Notes: a model not told the origin generated them from the sequence alone. Shown: positions 9,044 through 17,467, counted from the stretch's first letter. The stretch: 64,000 bases of DNA from CADEED01 sp043747875 (GCA_043747875.1 JAYTOI010000192.1:11898-75897), one strand, 5' to 3'. Numbers and translations: made by a program.

Positions 9044-10476
9044 GCGGTTTTGCGCCGGCGGGTGAGGGCCCGCAGGATGTAGCCGTACTCCTCGCGCAAC
9101 AGCAGCCGTGCGGCGACTGCGTAGACGATGCCGAACAGCGCCACGGCTGCGGCACTCGCGAGCCGCGAGTGCGGCAGGAGCTCGAGGGCGCCATGCATGA
9201 GGGCCAGCGAGACCAGCGATGCGCCCAGAGTCGAACCGAGCTTGCCCCACTCGAACAGCTCCGACAGCGGCAGGCCGAAGCGCTTCATGAGGCGCCGGGC
9301 CAGGTAGTAAGACGTCCATACCTGGCCCACGACCAGGCCCAGCGTCGGGCCCCAGAGCCCGAAGTGCGGCATCAGCACGATGATGAACGCGGCGTTGATG
9401 GCGAGCGCAACCGCATTCGAGATCGCGAACGAGGCATTGTCGGCGACGCTGCGCAGCGGCACCGAGAACTGGAAGCAGTGCCGGACCATCAGCAACAAAA
9501 ACACCTGGAAATAGGGCGTGGCGGCCACGTAGGCATCGGTGAACAGCAGCCGGATGATCGGTTCCGCGAAGTACGTGAGCAGCAGCCAGGCCGGGCACAG
9601 CACCGCGAAAATCAGGATCTGTGCGCGCTTCCACAGCTTGAGCCCCTCGAGCGGGTCCTTCTTCGCGCGCTTGACCATGTCGGGGAAGATCACGTCCGAC
9701 AGCGAGGTCTGGAGGATGTTCACCAGCGGCACCTGGTAAGCGGCCGTGGTGTAGATAGCCATCGGCACGGCGCCCAGCTGCGTGCCTACCACCACCTTGC
9801 CGAAGTCGTTGGCCTTGTTGAGCACGGAGCCCAAGCCGAGCGGCGCGACCAGCTTGATCTGCTCGCGGAACACCTCGTGCTCCCAGCGGAATACCAGCAG
9901 CTTCTTTGCGCGCAGCCAGAAGTAGACCACGATGTTCTTCAGCGCCTCCGCCACGACGATGGTGACGAAGATCATCTCGACTTCCCGGAAGTACAGCGCG
10001 GCAGCCATCAGCGTGCCGAGCCGCCACACGGTCACCAGCAACGTGTACATCATCACCGGCACTGATTGCCCGTGCGCCAGCCAGTACGACACCAGCACTT
10101 CGAGATTCAGGAACAGGAACACGTAGACCGCCAGCAGCAGCCACGACCCCGCGATCTCGTTGGGGACGATCCACTGCCGCAGTCCGGCGACCAGCAGCGC
10201 GCTGATGAAACCCACGATGCACATCAACACCGTCGTCTTCGTGATGTCGGTGGCGGCACGCTCGGGGGAGCGCGCGATCAGATAGTTGAGGTTGGCCGAC
10301 AGCGCGAACCCGCCGAGCGACGTGATCAACATCGCCGTCGCCATGAACTGGCGATAGCGGCCGTAGTCGACGATGTCGAGCAGGCGCACCAGCAACAGCG
10401 GACTCAGCAGGGCCAGCGCCTGGTTGAGCAGGCGCGCGCCGGCCAGCACGGCACCTCTCGAGACGAATGAACTCAC
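9040..10476 (-). CDS. Lipopolysaccharide/polysaccharide flippase (MOP/Wzx-like, MATE-superfamily fold)
   Basis: Integral membrane protein of about 478 residues with some 12-14 hydrophobic helices, e.g. LLNQALALLSPLLLVRLL, AAALYFREVEMIFVTIVVAEAL and YFQVFLLLMVRHCFQF. It resembles Wzx-type flippases that move lipid-linked oligosaccharides across the inner membrane. The coupled glycosyltransferase downstream fits this. The start is uncertain. The GTG at 10476 (VSSFVSRGAVL) begins the recognisable protein. An ATG at 10593 would add 39 residues of low-complexity Pro/Gly/Ala sequence, and neither start has a convincing Shine-Dalgarno site. A promoter candidate at 10617-10644 lies upstream of both. 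No other O-antigen or EPS genes are in the window, so this is an isolated pair. Confidence 0.82.
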   Translation of the reverse strand: MSSFVSRGAVLAGARLLNQALALLSPLLLVRLLDIVDYGRYRQFMATAMLITSLGGFALSANLNYLIARSPERAATDITKTTVLMCIVGFISALLVAGLRQWIVPNEIAGSWLLLAVYVFLFLNLEVLVSYWLAHGQSVPVMMYTLLVTVWRLGTLMAAALYFREVEMIFVTIVVAEALKNIVVYFWLRAKKLLVFRWEHEVFREQIKLVAPLGLGSVLNKANDFGKVVVGTQLGAVPMAIYTTAAYQVPLVNILQTSLSDVIFPDMVKRAKKDPLEGLKLWKRAQILIFAVLCPAWLLLTYFAEPIIRLLFTDAYVAATPYFQVFLLLMVRHCFQFSVPLRSVADNASFAISNAVALAINAAFIIVLMPHFGLWGPTLGLVVGQVWTSYYLARRLMKRFGLPLSELFEWGKLGSTLGASLVSLALMHGALELLPHSRLASAAAVALFGIVYAVAARLLLREEYGYILRALTRRRKTA

Positions 10477-10822
10477 GGCGGCGGGAAAACCTTCGAAGGG
10501 GATCGTGGCGGGATTCTGGGAGGTCGCGGTGGGGCGGGCTGTCGGACAAGCGCCGAAAGGAACTACCGGAACTCCTGCACCCCCGAGGTCCATGCGCACC
10601 GGACCGAATTCCGACCGTTTTACGACGCATCCATCGAAATGCAACAGGAGTCGAGGAAGATCGGGACAGGTCGAACCGCTGAAGTAACCCTTGCGGTTGT
10701 CATCCGACACCGCGGAAGCGAAGCCTTGTCCCCCCACTGCCAGCTTCCCGGCGGTTCTACCGATCTGGCGACTGGCCACTGATGGAGTTGGCCACCGTGC
10801 TGCTCATCGCCACTGCTGCGCG
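10477..10822. other. Intergenic stretch between the flippase gene and the YHYH-protein gene
   Basis: About 350 bases between the likely flippase start and the end of the YHYH gene. I see one sigma70-like promoter pointing into the flippase gene and no recognisable coding sequence. The open frames crossing it have no family resemblance and a non-coding composition. Confidence 0.5.
10617..10644 (-). promoter_or_regulatory. Candidate sigma70 promoter for the flippase-glycosyltransferase pair
   Basis: On the minus strand, TTGCAT (10639-10644) and TAAAAC (10617-10622) are separated by 16 bases. They lie upstream of both possible flippase starts. Match quality is moderate. Confidence 0.45.
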
Positions 10823-11158
10823 CTACCGAAGCATCGGTCGCGATCGGGATGGATGTATTTGACCGATCCCGGACTCGCGGCCGCCGCTCACCAGGCACAG
10901 GTCCATGCTCTGGTACGAAATGAAATAGCGGATGGTTCGGTAGTTAGGCGAGCGCCGGTCGTGGCAGACATTCTCGCGCGATTTCTTCACGGGAGCGTTG
11001 CGGTCGGGGTTCGGCGGCACTTCCTGGTGGCAGTGGTAGCGGCCGTCGGCGCGGTCGTAATGGCAGCCGTTGGCGTCCAGACCTCCCGGATGCGCGCCGG
11101 ACTCAGCTGGGATTAGCGCGACGAGCAGGATGGCCGAAAATGCGGTGAGCGAGCGCAT
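10823..11158 (-). CDS. Small secreted YHYH-domain protein
   Basis: 111 residues. An N-terminal signal peptide (about residues 1-22, ending near ESGAHA-like ESGAHP) is followed by the YHYH-type motif GLDANGCHYDRADGRYHCH, rich in paired Cys and His. A C-terminal part has two more Cys (ENVCHD, MDLCLVSGG). YHYH-domain proteins (PF14240) are periplasmic or secreted and have no firmly known function; the Cys/His pattern suggests metal binding, which is inference. AAAGG lies just before the ATG. The start codon is only 14 bases past the encoded CCA of tRNA-Glu on the same strand and no separate promoter is visible, so cotranscription with the tRNA is likely. Confidence 0.8.
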   Translation of the reverse strand: MRSLTAFSAILLVALIPAESGAHPGGLDANGCHYDRADGRYHCHQEVPPNPDRNAPVKKSRENVCHDRRSPNYRTIRYFISYQSMDLCLVSGGRESGIGQIHPSRSRPMLR

Positions 11159-11172
11159 GCCTTTGATTTGAT

Positions 11173-11248
11173 TGGCGCTCCCTACCGGATTCGAACCGGT
11201 GTTACGGCCTTGAGAGGGCCATGTCCTGGGCCTCTAGACGAAGGGAGC
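11173..11248 (-). tRNA. tRNA-Glu (anticodon CUC)
   Basis: A 76-base cloverleaf on the minus strand. The acceptor stem GCTCCCT/AGGGAGC is fully paired, the discriminator is G and CCA is encoded (11173-11175). The anticodon loop CTCTCAA gives CUC. The T-arm contains GGTTCGAATCC. The layout closely follows enterobacterial tRNA-Glu (CTTCGTCTAGAGGCCCAGGA at the D-arm). CUC reads GAG, the dominant Glu codon expected in this GC-rich genome. Confidence 0.96.
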
Positions 11249-11282
11249 GTCTTGTTTCGGCGGGTCCAGAATTGAGCGCGGT

Positions 11283-11310
11283 AGTATATGCGCCGCTTTC
11301 CCTAGCTCAA
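11283..11310 (-). promoter_or_regulatory. Candidate promoter of tRNA-Glu
   Basis: On the minus strand TTGAGC (11305-11310) is followed after 16 bases by TATACT (11283-11288), about 35 bases before the mature tRNA 5' end. It abuts the ribosome-binding site of the divergent pcnB gene, so the two transcription units share this short region. Confidence 0.55.
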
Positions 11311-11327
11311 GCGGAAGATTGAATTCC

Positions 11328-12899
11328 TTGAACGAAGACTTGCCCCTCAATCCGGCCAACCGGCCGGCTGTACGAATCATTCCCCGCGCCGACCATTCCA
11401 TCTCGCGCGCGGCCATTTCCGCCAACGCGTTGCGCGTGCTCTATCGGCTGCGCGAAGCGGGATATGAGGCCTTCCTCGTGGGCGGTTGCGTGCGCGATCT
11501 GCTCATCGGGATCACGCCGAAGGATTTCGACATCGCCACCAGTGCGCTGCCGGAAGAAGTCAAACGCACCTTCCGCAACTGCCGGCTGATCGGCCGTCGC
11601 TTCCGTCTGGCGCACGTGTTCTTCGGCCGCGAGATCATCGAAGTGGCCACGTTCCGCGCGCAGACCGCGCCGGAAGTCGGCGCCGAGCCGGTGGAGTCTT
11701 CCATCGCCGACCTCGACGACGACGAGTTGCCGGAGGACGAGGACTTCGAGGACGACGATGACGACGAGGAGGCCGACGAAAGCACGGTGCTCGCCGAGGC
11801 GGGCTCGCATCGCAGGGGCATCCACGGCCACACGCCGATAGTCGAACGCGACCGATCGCGCCACGCGGGCGCCGGTGACAACGATTTTGACGAGGACCGC
11901 GTCACCGATCAGCACGGCCGCATCCTGCGCGACAACGCCTACGGCTCCATCGACGATGACGTGTGGCGCCGCGATTTCACGGCCAACGCTCTGTACTACA
12001 ACATCGCCGACTTCTCGATCTGGGACTACGTCGGCGGCGTCGAAGACATCGCCGCGCGGCGGTTGAAGCTCATCGGCGATCCGGTGACTCGTTATCGCGA
12101 AGATCCGGTACGCATGCTGCGTGCCGCGCGCTTCGAGGCGAAGCTCGGTTTCACGCTCGACGGCGAGACCGGCACCTCCATCCGGGAGCTGCGCGAATTG
12201 CTGGGCAGCGTGCCCCCGGCGCGCCTGTTCGACGAGACGCTGAAACTCTTCCTCACGGGCCACGGCGCGATGAGTCTGAGCGTGTTGCAACGGCACGGCT
12301 TGTTAGGGGAGCTGCTTCCGACGGTGGCGGGCTATCTGGACCGGCATCCCGATGGCGCGGTCGCGCGCCTCGTGCGCCAGGGTCTGATGAACACCGACCA
12401 GCGCGTCGCGGCGGGCAAACCGGTGACGCCGACGTTCCTGTTCGCGCTGCTGCTGTACGGGCCGTTTGCCGAGATCATCGAAAAGCAGCCGCAGGAGAAG
12501 TGGCATGACATCGGCACCATTGTCGATGCCGTCGACCGCGCGGCGCGCCAGGCACAGGGCCGCATTGCGATCCCGAAACGCTTCTCGCTGGGTGTGCGCG
12601 AGATGTTCGCAGCCCAGCCGCGGCTCGAGCAGCCGCGCGGCCGGCGCGCGCTGCGCATGCTGGAGCAGCCGCGGTTCCGCGCGGGCTTCGACCTGCTGCT
12701 GCTGCGCGCCGAGATGGGGCTGGCTTCGCGCGAGCTCGCGGACTGGTGGACCAAGGTGCAGGAAGCCTCGCAAGCGGATCGCGACCGCATGGCCGACGCG
12801 ATGGGCGGGCAGCCGCGCGCGGCGGGCGAGGGCGGCGGCGCTCGGCGCGGCGGCCGCCGTCGCCGGCGTGGCCGCGGGCGAGCATCCGCGGCGACATGA
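11328..12899 (+). CDS. pcnB: Poly(A) polymerase I with acidic insertion
   Basis: Adds poly(A) tails to RNA 3' ends, promoting decay of structured RNAs. It belongs to the class II nucleotidyltransferase (tRNA-nucleotidyltransferase-like) family. Visible elements are the opening IIPRADHSISR, the nucleotide-binding LVGGCVRDLLIG, the catalytic KDFDIATSA, the third acidic motif DDVWRRDFTANALYYN, and the RNA-binding DPVRMLRAARFEAKLGF. The C-terminus is highly basic (RRGGRRRRRGRG). Between the second and third catalytic motifs (residues about 121-190) there is an expanded linker with a strongly acidic run (DDDELPEDEDFEDDDDDEE), clearly longer than the short linker in E. coli. The start is TTG at 11328, with GGAAG ten bases upstream; TTG at 11319 is the alternative. 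The ATG of folK overlaps its stop. Confidence 0.93.
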   Translation: MNEDLPLNPANRPAVRIIPRADHSISRAAISANALRVLYRLREAGYEAFLVGGCVRDLLIGITPKDFDIATSALPEEVKRTFRNCRLIGRRFRLAHVFFGREIIEVATFRAQTAPEVGAEPVESSIADLDDDELPEDEDFEDDDDDEEADESTVLAEAGSHRRGIHGHTPIVERDRSRHAGAGDNDFDEDRVTDQHGRILRDNAYGSIDDDVWRRDFTANALYYNIADFSIWDYVGGVEDIAARRLKLIGDPVTRYREDPVRMLRAARFEAKLGFTLDGETGTSIRELRELLGSVPPARLFDETLKLFLTGHGAMSLSVLQRHGLLGELLPTVAGYLDRHPDGAVARLVRQGLMNTDQRVAAGKPVTPTFLFALLLYGPFAEIIEKQPQEKWHDIGTIVDAVDRAARQAQGRIAIPKRFSLGVREMFAAQPRLEQPRGRRALRMLEQPRFRAGFDLLLLRAEMGLASRELADWWTKVQEASQADRDRMADAMGGQPRAAGEGGGARRGGRRRRRGRGRASAAT

Positions 12900-13447
12900 A
12901 CGCGGCCGGCAACCCGGTTGCGAGCGTCACGCGCGACACCACGGTCGCGCAAGCGCCGTTGCCGCGCTGGCTGCCGGCCTATGTCGGCGTGGGCAGCAAT
13001 CTCGAAGACCCGACGCGCCAGGTGACGCGCGCGCTGGATGCGCTCGCGAAGCTTTCGGGCTCGCGCCTGCTGGTCCGTTCGCCGCTGTATCGCACGCGGC
13101 CGTTCGGCACCGTCGTGCAGCCGGATTTCGTCAATGCCGTGGCGGGCTTGCTCACGCAGCGCACGCCCGAGGAGTTGCTCGCCGACCTGCGCGGCCTCGA
13201 GCGCGAGCTCGGACGCACGGCGCCGCGCGAGCGTTGGGGCCCGCGCGTGGTCGATCTCGACCTGCTGGCCGTCGGCCGGGAGACGCGCGCGTCTGAACTG
13301 CTCACGCTGCCGCATCCAGGCATCCATGAGCGCGACTTCGTGCTCTATCCACTCGCCGACGTCGCGCCCACGCTCGAGATCATCGGCCTCGGGCGCGTTT
13401 CGGAACTGCGCGCGTGCGTCGCGAACCGCGGCCTCGAGCGGTTGTGA
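12896..13447 (+). CDS. folK: 2-amino-4-hydroxy-6-hydroxymethyldihydropteridine pyrophosphokinase
   Basis: Transfers pyrophosphate from ATP to 6-hydroxymethyl-7,8-dihydropterin in folate synthesis. The 183-residue protein shows YVGVGSNLEDP, the substrate-loop segment SPLYRTRPFG, QPDFVNAVAGL, and the HPPK signature ERWGPRVVDLDLLA followed by LPHPGIHERDFVLYPLADVAP. About 27 extra N-terminal residues precede the family core. The ATG overlaps the pcnB stop (ATGA), and the stop overlaps the GTG of the next kinase gene. This pcnB-folK-kinase-panB-panC order is common in Gammaproteobacteria. Confidence 0.95.
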   Translation: MNAAGNPVASVTRDTTVAQAPLPRWLPAYVGVGSNLEDPTRQVTRALDALAKLSGSRLLVRSPLYRTRPFGTVVQPDFVNAVAGLLTQRTPEELLADLRGLERELGRTAPRERWGPRVVDLDLLAVGRETRASELLTLPHPGIHERDFVLYPLADVAPTLEIIGLGRVSELRACVANRGLERL

Positions 13448-14187
13448 GCGCCGACGTCATCGATGGCGCAGTGCCCGTCGCGGCCGGCACGACGTTGCCG
13501 CGCCCGGTCGCGCCGCCCGGCACCGCCGCCGCCGACCATCTGCCGCTGCAGCGTTACATCGTCGTCGAAGGGCCGATCGGTGTCGGCAAGACCAGTCTCG
13601 CGCGGCGTCTCGCCGGCACGCTCGAGGCGCAGCTGGTGCTGGAGCAGGATGCGCAGAACCCGTTTCTCGAGCGCTTCTACAAGAATCCGAAGTCGGGCGC
13701 GCTGCCGGCGCAGCTGTTCTTCCTGTTCCAGCGCGCGCAGCAGCTCGGTAGTTTGCAGCAGCAGGACCTGTTTGCACCGCGACGCGTCGCGGACTATCTA
13801 TTCGAGAAAGACCGCCTGTTCGCGGGGTTGACGCTCGACCAGGCGGAGATGGCATTGTACGACCAGGTGGCGTCGCGGCTCGCCGTCGACCCGCCCAGGC
13901 CGGACCTGGTGGTGTACCTGCAGGCGCCGGTGGAGGTCCTGCTGCAGCGGATCGCCAAACGGGGCATCGGCTACGAGAATGCCATCGATGCGGCGTATCT
14001 GACCCGCCTCAACGACGCCTACGCACGGTTCTTCCACGAGTTCGACGCCGCGCCCCTGCTGATCGTGAACGCGGCCAACATCGACCCGGTGCAGAACCAG
14101 GCCGACTACGAAGAGCTGGTGAATTCCATCCGGCGCATGAAAAAGGGTCGCATGTACTACAACCCGCTGCGTCACGGTACGATCTAG
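13444..14187 (+). CDS. Deoxynucleoside kinase (dAK/dGK-type)
   Basis: A 247-residue P-loop kinase of the deoxyadenosine/deoxyguanosine/deoxycytidine kinase family, expected to phosphorylate salvaged deoxynucleosides. Visible elements are the P-loop VVEGPIGVGKTSLARRL, the substrate pocket segment NPFLERFYKNP, the DYLFEKDRLFAGLTL region, and the lid-like RIAKRGIGYENAIDAAYL. The start is GTG 13444, overlapping the folK stop; the frame is open 30 bases upstream inside folK. The first 40 residues before the P-loop core are low-complexity Ala/Pro. The panB start follows only six bases after its stop. Precise nucleoside preference is not predictable. Confidence 0.88.
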   Translation: MSADVIDGAVPVAAGTTLPRPVAPPGTAAADHLPLQRYIVVEGPIGVGKTSLARRLAGTLEAQLVLEQDAQNPFLERFYKNPKSGALPAQLFFLFQRAQQLGSLQQQDLFAPRRVADYLFEKDRLFAGLTLDQAEMALYDQVASRLAVDPPRPDLVVYLQAPVEVLLQRIAKRGIGYENAIDAAYLTRLNDAYARFFHEFDAAPLLIVNAANIDPVQNQADYEELVNSIRRMKKGRMYYNPLRHGTI

Positions 14188-14193
14188 GCACCC

Positions 14194-15027
14194 ATGTACA
14201 CACACCTCGAACAACGCGATTCGACGCGGCCGCCGGTCTCCCTGGCGACGCTCGATCGCATGAAGCGCGAAGGCGAGAAGATCGCGAGCATCACCTGCTA
14301 CGACGCGAGCTTCGCGGTACTGGTCGATGCCGCCGACGCGGATGTCGTGCTGGTCGGCGATTCGCTCGGCATGGTGCTGCAGGGTCACGACACCACGGTG
14401 CCGGTGACCATGGACGACATCGTCTATCACTGCAAAGCCGTCGCGCGCGGATTGCATCGGCCGCTGCTCATGGCCGACCTGCCATTCGCAAGCTACCCCA
14501 CGGCCGAAATCGCGCTCGCGAACTCCGTGCGCCTCATGCAGGAGGGCGGCGCGGAAATGGTGAAACTCGAGAGCGGCCCGGGCCAGCTCGAGATCGTCGA
14601 ATTCCTCACGCGCCACGACATCGCGGTGTGCGCGCACCTTGGTCTGAAGCCGCAGTCGGTGCACAAGACCGGCGGTTTTCGCGTGCAGGGCCGCGATGCC
14701 GAAGCAGCGCAGCGGATGCTCGAGAGCGCGAAGAAGCTCGAGTCCGCGGGCGCGGACATCGTCCTGCTCGAGTGCATTCCGTCCGAGCTCGGGAAGGAAA
14801 TCACACGCTCGCTCGAGGTGCCCGTCATCGGCATCGGCGCGGGGCCCGGCACCGACGGGCAGATACTGGTGCTCTACGACGTGCTCGACATCACCTCGGG
14901 TCGCAAGCCGCGCTTCGTGAAGAATTTCATGGACGGCGCCACGTCGAACCTCGACGCGCTGCGGCGTTTCACGCAGGCGGTCAAGGACAAGTCCTATCCG
15001 GCACCGGAGCACGAGTTCCATGCTTGA
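14194..15027 (+). CDS. panB: 3-methyl-2-oxobutanoate hydroxymethyltransferase
   Basis: First committed enzyme of pantothenate synthesis, making ketopantoate from alpha-ketoisovalerate and methylene-THF. At 277 residues it has family length. The TIM-barrel signature is clear: ITCYDASFA, VLVGDSLGMVLQGHDTTVPV with metal-ligand Asp, LMADLPFASY, AEMVKLE, CAHLGLKPQSV, LLECIPSELGKEIT and VIGIGAGPGTDGQILV. It overlaps panC by eight bases, so the two are coupled. The neighbouring folate gene folK supplies the same cofactor pathway. Confidence 0.97.
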   Translation: MYTHLEQRDSTRPPVSLATLDRMKREGEKIASITCYDASFAVLVDAADADVVLVGDSLGMVLQGHDTTVPVTMDDIVYHCKAVARGLHRPLLMADLPFASYPTAEIALANSVRLMQEGGAEMVKLESGPGQLEIVEFLTRHDIAVCAHLGLKPQSVHKTGGFRVQGRDAEAAQRMLESAKKLESAGADIVLLECIPSELGKEITRSLEVPVIGIGAGPGTDGQILVLYDVLDITSGRKPRFVKNFMDGATSNLDALRRFTQAVKDKSYPAPEHEFHA

Positions 15028-15895
15028 AGAAGCGCGGCGTTCTTTGCACACCGTCACCACCATCGTGCAGGTGCGCGCACAGGTGTCGCGCTGGCACGCG
15101 GCCGCCGAGCGCGTGGTGTTCGTGCCGACCATGGGCAACCTGCACGCGGGCCACGTCAGCCTCATCGAGGCGGCGCGCGCGCACGGCAAACGCTTCGTCG
15201 CCAGCATCTTCGTGAACCCGATGCAGTTCGGTCCCAACGAGGACTTCGCGCACTATCCGCGCACGCCGGCGCAGGACGCCGCGATGCTGCAGGCCGCGGG
15301 CTGCGATCTCATGTTCATGCCCGAAGTCGGCGAAATGTATCCGAACGGCGCCGAGCGCGCGACGCGCATCACCGTACCCGGCATCTCGGACATGTTGTGC
15401 GGAGAGTTTCGCCCCGGACATTTCGAAGGTGTCGCCACCGTCGTCGCCAAGCTGTTCCACATCGTCGATCCGGACGTGGCGATCTTCGGTGAGAAGGATT
15501 TCCAGCAGCTCACAGTGATCCGCCGCATGGTCGCGGATCTGTGTTTGCGCGTGGAGATCGTCGGCGCGCCCACGGTGCGCGAGGCGGACGGGCTCGCGAT
15601 GAGCTCGCGCAACCAGTATCTCGACGCGACGCAGCGCAAGCTCGCGCCGACTATCTACCGACAGCTCGGGCAGGCCGCGGCCACGCTCGCGGCCGGCGGG
15701 CGTGATTTCCCGCAGATCGAGGCCACGGGCATCGCGGCCTTGAACGGCGCGGGCTTCCGCACCGAATACTTCAACGTGCGCGACGCGCAGACGCTGGCGC
15801 CGGCGCAGCGCGACACCAGGCATTTCGTCGTCGTGACGGCGGCGCGGCTCGGCAAGGCGCGGCTCATCGACAATCTGCAGTTCACGGCTGCCTGA
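15020..15895 (+). CDS. panC: Pantothenate synthetase (pantoate-beta-alanine ligase)
   Basis: ATP-dependent condensation of pantoate and beta-alanine. The 291-residue protein carries the HIGH-type motif VPTMGNLHAGHVSLIEAA, FVNPMQFGPNEDFAHYPRT, GHFEGVATVVAKLF, the KMSK-like GEKDFQQLTVIRRMVADL and GLAMSSRNQYLD. The ATG lies inside the panB 3' end. panD is not adjacent. Confidence 0.97.
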   Translation: MLEEARRSLHTVTTIVQVRAQVSRWHAAAERVVFVPTMGNLHAGHVSLIEAARAHGKRFVASIFVNPMQFGPNEDFAHYPRTPAQDAAMLQAAGCDLMFMPEVGEMYPNGAERATRITVPGISDMLCGEFRPGHFEGVATVVAKLFHIVDPDVAIFGEKDFQQLTVIRRMVADLCLRVEIVGAPTVREADGLAMSSRNQYLDATQRKLAPTIYRQLGQAAATLAAGGRDFPQIEATGIAALNGAGFRTEYFNVRDAQTLAPAQRDTRHFVVVTAARLGKARLIDNLQFTAA

Positions 15896-15902
15896 CCCCG
15901 CG

Positions 15903-16289
15903 ATGCAGGCCGGCCGGCAGGGCGACACCGTCTGGGAGCGGCACTGTCCGTCCTGCGACGCGGTGTTTCGCGTGCCCATGTTCACCGCCCGGCGAAGGCG
16001 CGAGCGGTCCTGCACGAACTGCGGCGCGCAACTCGAACTGGTGCTTCCCGGGTTCGCGTACTACGCCTTCGAGATCCTCATCAATGTGATCGCGGCCGTT
16101 CTGGCGCCGCTGCTGGTCTTGTGGGTGCTCTTCGGCCGACAGGCGTGGGCATACGCAGCCGTCGCCGCGTTGATGGTCGCCATCACGGCGTCATCGATGA
16201 TGCTCAGCTCCAGCGTGGCGGTGCGGTGGCTGAATGAGGAGCCCGGCAGGCGCGCCGCCGGGAAAGCGGGACGCTGGTACCCGGACTAG
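15903..16289 (+). CDS. Small zinc-ribbon membrane protein, unassigned
   Basis: 128 residues. The N-terminal half carries two CxxC knuckles (CPSCDAVFRV and CTNCGAQLEL, about residues 18-50) that should bind one zinc ion. They are followed by two hydrophobic helices (IAAVLAPLLVLWVLFG and AVAALMVAITASSMMLSSS). It starts seven bases after panC and is probably in the same transcript. No function is assigned; similar small ribbon-plus-TM proteins are common and uncharacterised. Its stop nearly abuts the convergent queG stop. Confidence 0.7.
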   Translation: MQAGRQGDTVWERHCPSCDAVFRVPMFTARRRRERSCTNCGAQLELVLPGFAYYAFEILINVIAAVLAPLLVLWVLFGRQAWAYAAVAALMVAITASSMMLSSSVAVRWLNEEPGRRAAGKAGRWYPD

Positions 16290-17408
16290 CTAGACCGCGC
16301 GCCGCGCGTGTTCCGACAGCGCCCACGCCACGTGCTCGCGAACGAGCTCTGACGCATCGCTCCGCCGCGCCTGGAGCGCGCGCAGATTTTCCTGCGTCGA
16401 CGGCGCGTTGCCCAGCGCCACCGCGATGTTGCGCAGCCAGCGCTCATGGCCGATGCGGCGGATCGCCGAGCCCTCGGTGCGCGCCCGGAATTCGTCGCCC
16501 GACCACGCAAACAACTCGCTGAGGCGCGACGCATCCAGCCGATGCCGGGTCTTGAAGTCAGGATGGGACGCCGCGCGCGCGAACTTGTTCCATGGGCACA
16601 CGAGCTGGCAGTCGTCGCAGCCGTAGATGCGGTTTCCCAACATCCTGCGCAACTCGACGGGAATCGCGCCGTGCAGCTCGATGGTCAGATAGGAAATGCA
16701 GCGGCGCGCGTCGAGCCGGTAGGGCGCGGTGATCGCGCCGGTGGGGCAGGCGGGGATGCAGGCCGCGCAGGTGCCGCAGTGCGCGCTCGCGGGTTCGTCC
16801 GCGGGCAGCGGCAGGTCGGTGAGGATCTCGCCGAGGAAGAAGTACGAGCCGGCGTCGCGCGCGATGAGATTGGTGTGCTTGCCTATCCACCCGAGCCCGG
16901 CATTGCGCGCCAGCGCTTTTTCCATCACGGGCCCCGAATCGACGAACACGCGGTAGCCCATCGGCCCGATCTCGCGTACCACGTCGTCGGCGAGGCCCTG
17001 CAATCCGGTGCGCAATACCTTGTGATAGTCGCGGCCCAGCGCGTAGCGCGACACGTAACCCGCGTCGACGTCGGCCAGCGCCTCGTGGGCACTGCGCGTT
17101 TTCGATGGCCCCTCTGACGGCCCCTCTGACGGCCCCTCTGACGGCCAATAGTTCATGCGCGCCGACAGCACGCGCACGGTGCCAGGCACGAGTTCGGCAG
17201 GGCGCGTGCGGCGCGTGCCGTGTTTGGCCATGTAGCCCATCTCGCCGTGGAAATCGAGTTCCAGCCAGCGATCGAGCCGCGCGGCATCCGCCTCGATCGC
17301 GATGTCACTCACGCCCAGCGCGTCGAAGCCGCGCGCGCGCGCGAGTGTGTCGAGCGCGGCGCGGAGCGCTCGTAGATTCTGCTCGGAGACGGGGGGCACC
17401 TGGTTCAT
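16290..17408 (-). CDS. queG: Epoxyqueuosine reductase
   Basis: Last step of queuosine synthesis: cobalamin- and Fe-S-dependent reduction of epoxyqueuosine in tRNA. The 372-residue protein has the N-terminal domain (FDALGVSD, WLELDFHGEMGYM), the cobalamin-binding core with the conserved YALGRDYHKVLR and RVFVDSGPVMEKALARNAGLGWIG, and two 4Fe-4S cluster binding runs, CGTCAACIPACPTGAI and CDDCQLVCPWNK. A HEAT-like C-terminus closes it. A short PSEGPSEGPSEGP stretch (about residues 88-102) comes from a 12-bp tandem repeat and sits in a loop. It is divergent from nnr, with about 60 bases between the two starts. Confidence 0.96.
   Translation of the reverse strand: MNQVPPVSEQNLRALRAALDTLARARGFDALGVSDIAIEADAARLDRWLELDFHGEMGYMAKHGTRRTRPAELVPGTVRVLSARMNYWPSEGPSEGPSEGPSKTRSAHEALADVDAGYVSRYALGRDYHKVLRTGLQGLADDVVREIGPMGYRVFVDSGPVMEKALARNAGLGWIGKHTNLIARDAGSYFFLGEILTDLPLPADEPASAHCGTCAACIPACPTGAITAPYRLDARRCISYLTIELHGAIPVELRRMLGNRIYGCDDCQLVCPWNKFARAASHPDFKTRHRLDASRLSELFAWSGDEFRARTEGSAIRRIGHERWLRNIAVALGNAPSTQENLRALQARRSDASELVREHVAWALSEHARRAV
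17107..17146. repeat. 12-bp tandem repeat inside queG
   Basis: GGCCCCTCTGAC is repeated three times (17107-17142) plus four bases, with no mismatch. It encodes a Ser-Glu-Gly-Pro loop in QueG and keeps the frame. Such repeats change copy number easily by slippage. Confidence 0.9.
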
Positions 17409-17467
17409 GCGGCGCGGCCAGTATAATTAAGCGGGCACTCTGCACAGGTTTCAGTAGTCTCCCCTCC

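Noticed and set aside
9044..10630. Upstream extension of the glycosyltransferase frame
   Set aside because: It overlaps the flippase gene in another frame and shows no domain; ATG 9043 overlapping the flippase stop is better.
17105..17467. Upstream extension of the nnr frame over queG
   Set aside because: It is antisense to queG and adds residues not found in the family.
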